Below are positions 53,701-64,000 of a stretch of 64,000 bases of DNA, piece after piece. Position numbers and translations under genes: made by a program. A model generated the notes under the pieces. That model searched no databases, was not told the DNA's origin, and saw only the letters and a list, made by a program, of their open reading frames with translations. The first letter of the stretch is position 1; each line of letters opens with the position of its first letter. This stretch comes from Anticarsia gemmatalis. Lineage: Eukaryota > Arthropoda > Insecta > Lepidoptera > Erebidae. Location of the stretch: NCBI RefSeq assembly GCF_050436995.1, contig NC_134753.1, positions 10,106,001-10,170,000 of the forward strand, written 5' to 3'.

Positions 53701-56040
53701 GCAAATAAAGTAACGACGAGTTCTTGCCACAAATATTTGGTTACGTTATAAAATTATAAAATTTTTTTTGCTGAACGTTTATTTTAATAAGAATATATAT
53801 TATCTTATGATAAGAATCTTATGATAACATATAGCCGAAAGCCTATATAATAAAACATTACAATAACAAACACAAAACAAGACTCCTTGTATTCAGCATT
53901 TGTAGTACACGACAAAATGAAATTCTATCTGCAAAGATGTCATTTAGGCTTTTCTTTTGTATACTAAAATATATCTTTCTTTGTACGCGAATAGATATGG
54001 ATATCACGGTTCTTCTAAACATAACACGATATTGCCTATTTGGTGGGTAAAAATATTGGTTTATTTTGCCGTCGGGCGGGGGAATCTCTGTGATTTTGTT
54101 ATGTAATGTTAGATTCTTTGTGAAGCTATTCTTAATAATGGCCTGATAGATGTATTGTCTGTTTGTTAGTTTGATGATGAGAATATAAATGGAAACTGAT
54201 TTTTTGTAGTGTTACTTGAAGAATAATGTTTTTTTATATATGTGTATTTTTAATTCAATTATGTTTTAGTACTGAAGAAATGATTGTATATTTGTACTAT
54301 TCCTAAGACAAATGCGAAAAAGCATGGCGTAAAAGACTGCAAAAGACGCAAAGTATAAGCTAGGGTTGTAAGGGTTGATAATTATCACAGTCATCAATTG
54401 ATGTTGTAACTAAGTATGTATGGTCCAAGAATTTTGTAGAGAGCCTTGTATGCAAGGTTAACGGAATTCAGAATTTAGAAGATCAGTAGGCTGCTTGGTA
54501 TGGCTACTTTATTTTGTAAATACACATAATTCTTAATTGCAATCCAAATAAATCGAGCGTAGCAAGGCTCTCTACTATGTTATCACAAAACTGGTAGTTA
54601 TAATCACAAATAGTTTAGTATATCGTAAAGAAATTTCAAGCAAAACTACGAAAAAATATCACTACGCCGATAAACTTTTTCCAATTGTGTGTTTTCATAC
54701 GTTTCTCTTCATCTCCATTTTATTAAGTATACAAACTTGTGACAAACAACTTAATTCTCGTACACGATATATTTCAATAAGGACCAACATCCCCGAAACT
54801 TCGGGTAAAACTTTCATGTGAAACTTACAAGGAAAAATATAATATCCCAAAAACTGATCTAACGCTACGCCGTCGTTTTAACAAGGATTATATACTAAAA
54901 GTTATTATACGAGAATATCGTAGGCGTATGTTTATTGGTAGTTTATTTTTCTTAGAATCCATAAGTTTTGTTGCCTTGGCAGTGGTTGTTTATCAAGTTC
55001 TTAATAGTTTGCTCTAAAATTAATGCCATCACTATATTAGCCCACTCTATGTTAGGCCTCAGAAAAATAAGCCAGGTATGTTCAAGGAAACTGTCGGTTG
55101 AGTACCAAGAAACTAAAGCAGGCATAGGTTGCAATTGAACTATTTTTGAAATTGTAAATGAATATTTTTTTTAGGTAATTATGATAGTGATCTCTAAGAC
55201 TTTGCCACTATAACATTAGTGTAATAATGTGTAAGAGAATTACATTTCTACGTCTACAAAGCGATAGGTCAAGACGTGTGTACAGCAATTCCTCATCACA
55301 TAACTCCTGACCTCCCTAAAAGACAATAACGAAGCTTCTATGTGCTCCACAATCCTTGTTACCATCCAGACAATGTAATGCGAGTTTATGAGTGTTCCGC
55401 GAATCCTCGGACGTTGATTAGGGTTCACAGTCTTTACGTACTCTCGTATGTACGTACCTGTGTACGAACAACGATACGGGCGGCCTCTTTACCTGGGTAA
55501 AAGTGAGTAAACAAGTACTTCATTCAGACATTTCGGTGTGATCTTGCTTGGCTGAGGTTTTGACTTGACTGTTGAGTAGGTTAGTAATCTTATTACTAAG
55601 ATTGATATATCGAATTATCGCTATAAAGCAGTACTATCTATTAATAACGTTAATTCTCTATCAGTATTAATAACAGAAAGGCAATACGAAAGTCTTAAAA
55701 ATATATTTTAATTCAGAATAGAATAGAACAAGATATAATATTTAGGCCGTTGAAGTAGAAACTTCAAAAAGGTTTCTTCAATATTTATTAATCCTTTTAG
55801 GGTTAATGTGGGGTAAAAAAGGATATTTGTTTTCTTTATATAATAACTGTAGCGGCTCCACGCAGATGAAGGAAAAACTAATCAATATATTTCCTACTAT
55901 AAGCATTATCTTATGCGATGAAAGAAGTTGTTTTCAATACACCACTTGACATTTATTGCTTGTATTTGTACAGCATTCGTAATTGACCCCAAACATACAA
56001 ACTTGCATAAATTTTTAACATTAGCTAATTTTTTTTTATC
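50705..56040. other. Long intergenic stretch, no supported gene
   Basis: Bases 51100-52330 are GC-richer and repeat-poor and could be conserved non-coding DNA; the overlapping ORFs at 51194-51438 lack motifs. Bases 53320-53430 and 55230-55510 are similar. Short ORFs at 54952-55134 and 55240-55428 (minus) have no recognisable domain. Confidence 0.35.
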
Positions 56041-56042
56041 AC

Positions 56043-56165
56043 CTAGCCGCCCGCGACTTTTTCGTTAAGTAATTTTCCTGTTTTTTTCAAAAAACTATAT
56101 TGACTGCTCCACTCCTATTAGTCAAAACAGGGTGTTATTAGCCTATAGACTTGCTCCCCAGATTT
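56043..56165 (-). mobile_element. Helitron-like fragment
   Basis: 'ctagccgcccgcgacttttt' 'cg' is the reversed 3' close; the body 'gtctataggctaataacacc' follows the usual '...tatgttac' area. The base after CTAG is not T, so the end may be altered. Confidence 0.45.
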
Positions 56166-56885
56166 ATGTTATTAGTACAGACCCGTATCGTGACTAATAT
56201 TACATAGTATTTGCCAACTTACAGTTACCGTAGTTGGTAATGTTCCAACCAATTGCAACTTTACCTCTCAATTTGTAAACAGAGTTGTAAAAAACAAACA
56301 ATCGTACAGGAGATACTTTGTCAGCTGCAGACGATACGCTTTTATTGGATGAACTAGCAAATTGCATAGTATTGGGAAGCTAAAGGTGGTTACACACGTT
56401 TTAGCTAAATTGATAAACTTGTGTGATATATTGTTGTAGTCCAACAGTTAGAGAGCCGTGTATGCAAAGTTCGCGGCTAGCGGAGGTGTACAAAATGCAA
56501 GATTTAAATATAAGTGACCCGCAGGCGTAAGTAATTAAGTAATTAAAACTAACTAGTTTATTAACAAAAGATAATTTTAATTGCTACTGAACTAATACAC
56601 TTATTCGCTTAGCAGTAGTATGGGCCAGTTAAAGTAGAATAAAAATGAAAATGTTTATTTGTACCTACTGTATTGTAATGATATTATAAGTACTGTTAAA
56701 ACGTACTCTCTGAGTCCGAAGCGTATCGACACTCACATCAGAAAAGCAATGAAGTGTTCATATTTGCACAATACTTAAAATGACAGCTTCTGGACTTTTA
56801 AATTTGTTCTGTTCGTATTAAAATATGACTTGGTTGTCCTATGTTAAAAAAATGGAGATAACGAAACTATTATTACATAGTATTT

Positions 56886-56968
56886 GCCAGAGAATGGCAG
56901 AAAATGCCCCTGGCATTAAGTCCGCCTTTATACAAATTTGTATATAAAGAATAAATAAATAAATAAAA
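56886..56968 (+). mobile_element. L2/CR1-like LINE 3' end
   Basis: 'ggcagaaaatgcccctggca' 'ttaagtccgcctttatacaa' and an (AAAT)n tail. Same 3' family as the outer LINE at 17800-21490. Confidence 0.8.
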
Positions 56969-56969
56969 T

Positions 56970-59620
56970 TATTACACAGAGACAGGCAGGATCTAGTTTG
57001 ACACATTCAAGGAAAATCCTGAGAAAAATCATAGAAACGCAAAGCAGACGGAAAATGATTAATCTTTCACGCTCGTTAAACGTGTAGTTACGTATATACT
57101 CACCTTAAGGCAAAGTTGTTGGAAATTGCAACAAGTTGCGACTGGGACGAGCGAAGCTTAATGCTAATGGTGCAAACTTGGCACCGACAGTGCGAGCAAG
57201 GACTCTTGCTGGCCGACAAGTTGGCAAAGTTACAGCGATGATATGTGTGCACTAGGTTTTAGTTTCAATAGGTTCATTTGTTTTGTTGCGTTTAGCTTTT
57301 AAAGTTGGATAATGTTATTTAGTTTTGTAATTGGTTTATCGGCGACGAGTGGTCAATTTAGACATTCTACTAAGCATTGCACTTAGCTTGGTTTGTAGGT
57401 ATTAAAACGTCTTCTAATAAGCTATGCGAGATGCCTTATACATTGGCATTTTATATTTTGAGTCAAACTATGCTTACAAAAGTTTATTAGTTTACCGCAA
57501 GATAAGAAAGTAAAGACAGCGAAAAGAAAATCTACTCCAACCTAATCCCGAAGTATGTAATAAACAATCCATATATTTTTAACTGCATGTTCCAGTAGAG
57601 TATCAAAGTTTGAGTAGTTTTCACATGGAAAAATACAAAATATTTAGTTTTCTAGCTGGTAATATCTTACATTTATTTCACAATAAAACCTATTCTTATA
57701 TAATAATACATCATAATGTCGAAATAACCTTCCCAATATTTCTCATAATGAACTAAATGAATGATACTCGTAAACCAATAAGTTTAGCAGGTGGAACGGA
57801 AGTCATGCTCGTAACTTAGTTAACAAACGAGGGGTAAAACCCTTAGTTGGTTTTTGCGATACCCATGGGATCTTATTACCGAGGATTCTTAATCTTATTG
57901 TCATGATGATTTGTTATTGTTATTTACTTGTTTTTCAGAAGTATTGGCAATTAGAGGGTTTAAGTGAAAATATGACGTTATTGTTGTAACTAGTTCTGTT
58001 TTAAATTTTTTATGTTGAACCGTGGACTGCAAGGTATTTGGGATTTGGAAACAGCGATAAAAATAGTCACAGGGACAAAAATAAAATGAGATTTCTGCTA
58101 TGCCTGATAGCAGGTAGCTCATTTGAATTGTCTTGCTATGTTTGATTTGGTATTTTCTGAAAATATATTAATGGTAAGAAAAAAATATATTTGGAATATA
58201 AAGCTATACTTTTCTCAAAAGTTTAACAATCACAGGAATATTCGATCGGGACCAGCATCTAGAACTACGAATACGCCCAATACCTGTTATCCTATGAAGT
58301 CCCAATCCCCTAAAAACTGTTTATTTGTAATGTAGATGGTATTATAGAAAACTCCTTATCATATACTTCATGCACTTGTTTTTGTTTGGGGTTTTTCGTT
58401 TTTGCTACACTTTTACTCTCCCTTTAACCAAAATAATCCCAAAAAATATACACAAAACTCTTCATAAAACACTTCTCAACTTCACCAGAATATAAGCAGT
58501 CTCAATATATTCAAGCTACTCAAACGTAGTAGGTACTTATAAAATAAATTGCTCCGGCGCTGTCGCGTCGCGTCACAACTCCGCGATAAAAAGTTAGAGG
58601 TGTATTTCACTGTCATTTTTGTATAAAGAGGACATTATTTGCATACATCGACGTAGATGAAAGCTTAAAGTAACTTGGTTTGATGTTTTATGCTCCTGTG
58701 CAAGTGTTTTTGAAAGTATAAGAAAGTATAAAGTTGGGGAGAAACTGTTTAATTAAAGATGACTAAGTATTGTTTGACAGACGAAATAGTAGGTGCTTTT
58801 ATTGTACTTACTATTTCTCTGGTCAAATTATTTTGTGAAAATTTCAAAACATCTATTGATTGGTACCATAGAATATATTATGTATAGCGGATACAAAATA
58901 CAATAAAAACATCATTCATCGTGTGGGGCGCATACTTATTTACTTAATTTAATACAAGAGATCCAATATAAACTTCACTTGATAATATAACAATACACCA
59001 AGATTTTGGTATCTATATGATGTTAAAATTAGATTTAAAAATCTTCTGCCATTATTAAATTCTGAACTGGTTTCGTATTCTCGAATGCAATTTTTATGAA
59101 CCTGAAACCTAGCTATCTAAAGTCATAAACACTACTGCGAAACCACCCCAATTGTCTCAGTCTATATTTACTCAATTTTGTTCAAAAATACTTCTCTTTA
59201 ATCTACAACATAACACGAGTTAATTTATACAACTGTCTGTGCATGTTAAATTGACGTGACAGTCTCCAGTAATTCCCTCTTGCAATCTGTACGTGAATGT
59301 CTCGTACGATTATAATTGCACCGAGTTACTTCATATGCTTGTATGTACGGTAGGTGAAGTTTATGTTAAATTACACTGGAGTTTAATTTGGATTGAAGAT
59401 TAATAATAATATCATAGAAAGTATGAGTGTGAAAAATCATAAGTAGTTAATCGGTTTTTAATAGGGTACATGTAATAAGAACCTACTCATTTTTATCTCG
59501 GTTAAGTAGTGCATATTTTAGGCTCTATTTTGCATATTTTTCCTCTTTACCAACATGATTAGCTGTTACAAAATATACGTATATGCTTATAAAAAACCGA
59601 CTTAAACTTCACTATATATT
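56970..59620. other. Intergenic DNA, no secure gene
   Basis: Bases 57090-57245 form a GC-richer block ending on the minus strand at a good donor (AAG|GTGAGT at 57098); it may be an exon or a MITE. Bases 58553-58600 ('ctccggcgctgtcgcgtcgc') are an isolated GC-rich patch, probably a repeat end. Confidence 0.35.
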
Positions 59621-60809
59621 TCATTTCGACAGCAACAACGCATAAGGTCGTATACAAAATAAGGCAAGTTTACAGTACGGGCGTTTAAAGTTTACTTTTG
59701 TCATAACTTAAAAAAGTGAAAGAAATTTTCATTATAATGACGCTTATAATTAGTGGTACCCACATATCATCTTTATACAAACAGCATTGGTAGAAAATGA
59801 ATTGTAATTAATGTAAAAATACTGAAATTATATACTTACGACTATATGCGTAGGGATGCAAGTATTATATTATAGAGTTACGACGAGTTACGACGATATG
59901 CGTAGACTTAAGTTGTCTTACCTTCAAGTTACGTCGGGTTACTACCTTATGCTTGGCTAGAAATTTACATACCGGAAAGATGCAAATTCTTACGACGTTA
60001 GTCGTGGTACTTAAACATATTAAAAAAAACATTTTTTTATTGTTTCAAATCAACTTCATTATTAATTCACAATTACCAACCGAAATATGAGGGTAAGTCA
60101 TAATATGTATTAAGTTTTAGACCTGAGTCATAATTTGAGGTAGATAACTTTAACATTGAATAACATAAACAGCCAAAGGAATCCTAAGTAATATTATATT
60201 ATATCAGACAATAAATCACTCGTATCATGGTTATAAAAGATAAAAATATTTCTTGGTCGACAACTTTAACCTATTTTCCACTAACATAAAAATAACAGTT
60301 TTGCTTAAAATATAATCAGTTTCTAATTATTATTTATTTTGGACTTATCTAATAATCAGTCAAAATTATGCCTTCAGCTTTATTTGCACTCAGTGCTTTA
60401 CAATTAAAATTAAAAAATGATTTTAATTATGTTAACGTTACCAGGGTATAGATTTATATGATCTTCAAAAGATCGTTATAACCTCAAAAGATGTGTTTAC
60501 CAAATGCTGTAATGGCGTCTCGATCAAGCAGCACTCAGAGTTGGTTACATCTGCTCTAGCGGCTTAAGCTGTACAAAGGCTCTAGTGTTTGCTGTTGTAG
60601 ACTTCAAGGTTTTGCAGTTGTGGCATAGGAGTGCTTCAATATAACTGTTTTGGTCGCATCCTAGCGTTTTACTTGTAATTTTAGGGGTCAGTCGTTGAAT
60701 ATTAAAATAGTTTGAAAGTCAATCAATAAATCAACTTATAGTATGATTCTTTGAAAACAGTTGACAGACTGAACCACCACTTCACCTACATATGTAAATA
60801 TTAAATATA

Positions 60810-61235
60810 ATAACTTTGAGCTCTATTAAAAAGGTATATTACTCGGTTATAGATGTATAGTTACAAGAGCGATAGTTGATGCTATTAAAACGCTTTGGGT
60901 GCTTTAACATAATTCTGTAATCCCTGCGGCTGTAAAAATATTTCGAATGATATTTTATACATTTATTTGCCGTACAGAAGCCATATAAATATCTGATATA
61001 ACGCTCAAGGCGCTATTAAAGACCTACGCAACTTTTTTATAGACGAGTTATATACTAGCCCTGAAAAAATCTGTTATAGAACCTAAGGCATTACAAAAAG
61101 CTTAGTTACGCTCATGAGCGCTATAGAAGCAACGCATAACTCCGTTTAAACTCCTTTATCTCCTAAAGTACCCTTATACATTTAAAGGTGTTATAGAAGA
61201 CTCCATTAACTCTATTATACTTCCCTAGGCTGTCT
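60810..61235. repeat. Loosely periodic array inside the 2.8-kb element
   Basis: Words such as GCTATTAAA, GTTATAGAA and GCTATAGAAG, often preceded by GCG or GG, recur at irregular steps of roughly 18-45 bp (for example 60880, 61011, 61072, 61118, 61187). Too diverged to define a unit by eye. Confidence 0.4.
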
Positions 61236-61836
61236 AGCGATGCAATAACATACTCATATATCACTATAAGTCATCTGGTTCCTACTAAACGGCCACTGTC
61301 CCGCCTAGCTGTTAAAGGTTTTTTTTTAATAGCTACCATACAACTTATAGAAAATTGTACAGCATTTGAATGACTCTTATGTAAGTATCAGGCTGTATAA
61401 CGACTGTATAAGCAGCTTGTGTGCTTGTAGGGTTGTATTACATTTTGAACTGAGCGAGTATTATGTAAACATTTAATGCCAATCGTACCTCTTGAGAACT
61501 TTTACTGGCATCATTACAATTACCGCTCCTTGTTGGCGATATCTCAACCATTGACTCATAAAAAATCCAATTATGACCGGATTCACCTTGGACAGGTTCT
61601 AAAAAATAATAATAACAATTCAATAACCACTACAGCAAATAAAAATGGTTCAAAATATTAAATTTATTCATAATTTTAGCAAATACATAATGTCATAAAG
61701 TCTTATTTAATATATAGTTCGATTCATAACGTCGTATGTTCAAGATACGACTATTGTTACTGAGATTTGGTTATTTCATAACGACGCATACAGAGGTAAG
61801 TATTAGTTACGACCCCTAACTTTCAGAAATGAACAA

Positions 61837-61874
61837 CGCATAACGTCGTAACTATAATGTTACGACGTTATGCG
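61837..61874. repeat. Perfect 16-bp palindrome of the subterminal motif
   Basis: CGCATAACGTCGTAAC, TATAAT, GTTACGACGTTATGCG: two motif copies head to head. Confidence 0.95.
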
Positions 61875-62456
61875 CGGGACTAGCTTAAAATTATAAATAT
61901 CAAAAGAACTACTTAAACGTTAGAAAATATCTAATTTAACAACTTTGTATTGCGTTATCATTTAGAGTGTTTCATAATTAAACAATCAAATATCAACCAA
62001 AACTTACCGATTCGACGGGATTAATTGGAGGTTATGTTATTATTGTCATTAAGTGCTCATTTTAAAATTCTTGACGATCGTAGGTTGTTTATTTTGAATA
62101 TATATAATAATAATAGATATTACAACATAAATCACATCAAAGTTCTTATTGTTTACTTATTTACTTAAAATACTTTATTGCACGCGCCGTCAGTGACATA
62201 CGACGGCGGTAACTGACTGTGATTGGTCAAGCACGAACCAATAGCGTAACGCATATCGTCGTATATCGAAATGCTACTGTATGCGCGGTAACTTTAAAAA
62301 TATACGACCATATGCGTTAATGAAACTCGTTAATTAAAAGTAATTTTACTATTCTGATTTCAGGAATCTATTTAACTCATACCCGTCATTACGATAGTAT
62401 AAAAATTGGATTTTCGATGAAAATAGTGTTCCGACCTTATGCGTGGTTGCTGTCGA

Positions 62457-63905
62457 TTTACTCTTTAACGTTTATTTAAAGCAAAAAATATAAAATACTA
62501 AGTAACTTACCAGTCCAAAGAAGCTGCAGTATAACCTTTTCAAAAACGTTTTTATTCTATTACAGTGATTCAATTCTCAGCACGAGAAACCTTCACCGCG
62601 ATTGCATCAATATTTACAAGCGATTGTCTACAAAAACTGTAAAGGTTCAACGCGAATGATCACTATGTATGGTTATGTGGGCTCACTCTAATATTGATAT
62701 TCAAAGGGTATTTTCTTGCATTACAAAGGGTTTCAATTTTATTTGTAACCCCCCAGGGACCTCACATAAAATCTGTCGGGATTTGACGCAGCGCTGACTG
62801 GATGAAAATAGAGGTATAACCATTTTGCGCTGGCTTTGTCTACATTACATACGTTTACCTACGTAGATACGACCCAAATGCTTTTAAAACTCTGCTTCCA
62901 TACACACTTCAACGTAATTGAAAAGCCAATTTAAAAAACAAATGTTAATCTCTCTTTCACTCGCCTCCAACAATTGTATGGGATTAAATCTACGAAGTAT
63001 ATTCCGCTAATTAAAATTTGCTAATCGAGTTGTGCGTACAAACAATAGCGAGGAACGGTGACATTAAACAGTGAAGGGTACTGAGAACAAATCCGAAACC
63101 CTTTCGGCCGGTCGCTGCACGAAAACAATTAATATGATTTATGAGAGAAATAAAAACCCTTGAGGCCATTTAGCAGCATTTTTGCTTTAGCAATAGTCGA
63201 CTTTCGTAATAAAATTTGATTTATAATATATTAAATTTCACAAAGAAACCGAGAGAATTGTATTAACAAAAATGTCGGTAAAAGTTCTTAGCATGAGAAT
63301 AATATATGTTATAAACAAGGTTTGTACTCCCTTTTATGTTGTATTTACACGAAGTTTGAGGAGGGATGTTTCCTTCGAGTGAAGTGGCCAATTTATATTT
63401 ACAAGTAAAATAAGCAAGTGCGTACATATTCAGAGGAATTTTTCCGTAGTAAATTCAAATTAGGTACGTAAAAGTATTACGTCTGCAGAGTGTTATTCAG
63501 CCACTTTTACAGACTGCCGATATACCTGTCTAGAAAATTGTATAAGATAATTTAGGCAGCGAATAATTTATAGTTGAAGATTTTTTACGAGCAGCTAGAA
63601 GAAAGAAATGGCGACGGACTTTTATCAAGTCTAGTTCTTTAAGTAGTGAATGTTGGAAATATTTTTGCAAAGATTTATTAGACGCTCTAGATGTTTAAAT
63701 ATTTTTTGGGCTGAATTTTTATACAGTGTCGTCTAAAATGAACCTTTATGAAACAAAAACGCCAAAGTGACTTTATTTGACTGTAAACTATATAAATGAT
63801 AAATCATTTTAAAATCGTTATAATGATAAAGTAGCTATTTGATGCGAAAATAAAAATAAAATTATTAATTATTTTCTAACAACATGATTCTACAGAGGAG
63901 AAATT
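62457..63905. other. Intergenic DNA, no supported gene
   Basis: A strong minus-strand donor (CTG|GTAAGT at 62511) could end a non-coding first exon, without further support. Bases 63000-63150 are GC-richer and repeat-poor. Confidence 0.35.
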
Positions 63906-63909
63906 TCCT

Positions 63910-64000
63910 ATTATTATCGTCTGTCGACTACGCCGACAATCTGATCAGCGCCTATAGCGGGCGTTATAGAAACTATACTTGCAGCACATTTTAAATGTCA
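63910..64000. mobile_element. MITE cut by the window end
   Basis: 'cgactacgccgacaatctga' and 'cagcgcctatagcgggcgtt' match the arm and core of the 'accggctagct' family. Confidence 0.55.

Larger units (their letters stand above)
59626..62456. mobile_element. 2.8-kb non-autonomous DNA transposon with repeated subterminal motif
   Basis: The left end TCGACAGCAACAACGCATAA GGTCG and right end (inverted) TCGACAGCAACCACGCATAA GGTCG match for 25 of 26 bases. A motif close to CGCATAnsGTCGTA recurs, in both orientations, at about 59639, 59838, 59889, 59990, 61729, 61777, 61837, 61861, 62249, 62306 and 62431, and hardly elsewhere. The centre (60470-61430) is a different, loosely periodic sequence. No frame above 61 codons. 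The target duplication is not clear (flanks 'catt' and 'ttta'). Inverted termini plus clustered subterminal repeats mean a DNA transposon; the superfamily is unknown to me. Confidence 0.75.

Noticed and set aside
57099..57245. Confident host exon
   Set aside because: A good donor is present, but no acceptor, and 'ggcaaagtt' words at both ends could mark a small transposable element.

Overview
The window looks like intergenic and intronic DNA from a moth or butterfly (Lepidoptera). It is AT-rich and almost free of long host reading frames. It is crowded with repeats of kinds familiar from lepidopteran genomes: short 'cccgcacttggcc' SINE-like units, tRNA-headed SINEs, A^T-inserted Helitrons ending in CTAG, CR1/L2-type LINE 3' ends, and many small TA-flanked MITEs. 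I cannot name the species.

Host gene. On the minus strand I can join four exons by splice sites and reading phase: 29808-29815 (start), 25195-25333, 10814-10941 and, less surely, 4200-4380 (stop). The product would be about 151 residues with a hydrophobic N-terminus, one N-glycosylation sequon and five later cysteines. I do not recognise the family. Its introns hold most of the mobile DNA in the first 30 kb. Nuclear-receptor-like half-site clusters lie at 281-293 (downstream of the proposed stop) and at 23953-24037 (intron 2).

Mobile elements, left to right. 0-10 kb: SINE fragments, a deleted mariner (3944-4090), a 409-bp TA-flanked MITE (5898-6306), a CR1 3' end (7643-7899) and a 206-bp tandem duplication (8786-9197). 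10-17 kb: a 470-bp long-inverted-repeat element (11936-12405), a tRNA SINE (13086-13258), several MITEs and a Helitron (16554-16835). 17.6-21.5 kb: a nested LINE cluster in which one reverse-transcriptase element is interrupted by another, making an in-frame chimeric ORF. 24.5-25.1 kb: a hAT relic with an intact 8-bp target duplication, itself inside a SINE-like repeat. 36.6-39.1 kb: a Helitron split by a 5'-truncated CR1 with a 560-codon ORF. 40-47 kb: more MITEs, a TA-flanked 237-bp element and a Helitron with a (TCTG)n tract. 59.6-62.5 kb: a 2.8-kb element with inverted termini and about a dozen copies of a CGCATAnsGTCGTA-type motif in its outer parts, which is the most distinctive unexplained structure here.

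Large stretches (roughly 30-33.6 kb and 50.7-59.6 kb) show nothing I can support beyond occasional GC-richer blocks that could be conserved non-coding DNA. No rRNA gene, functional tRNA gene, CRISPR array or bacterial-type operon was seen.
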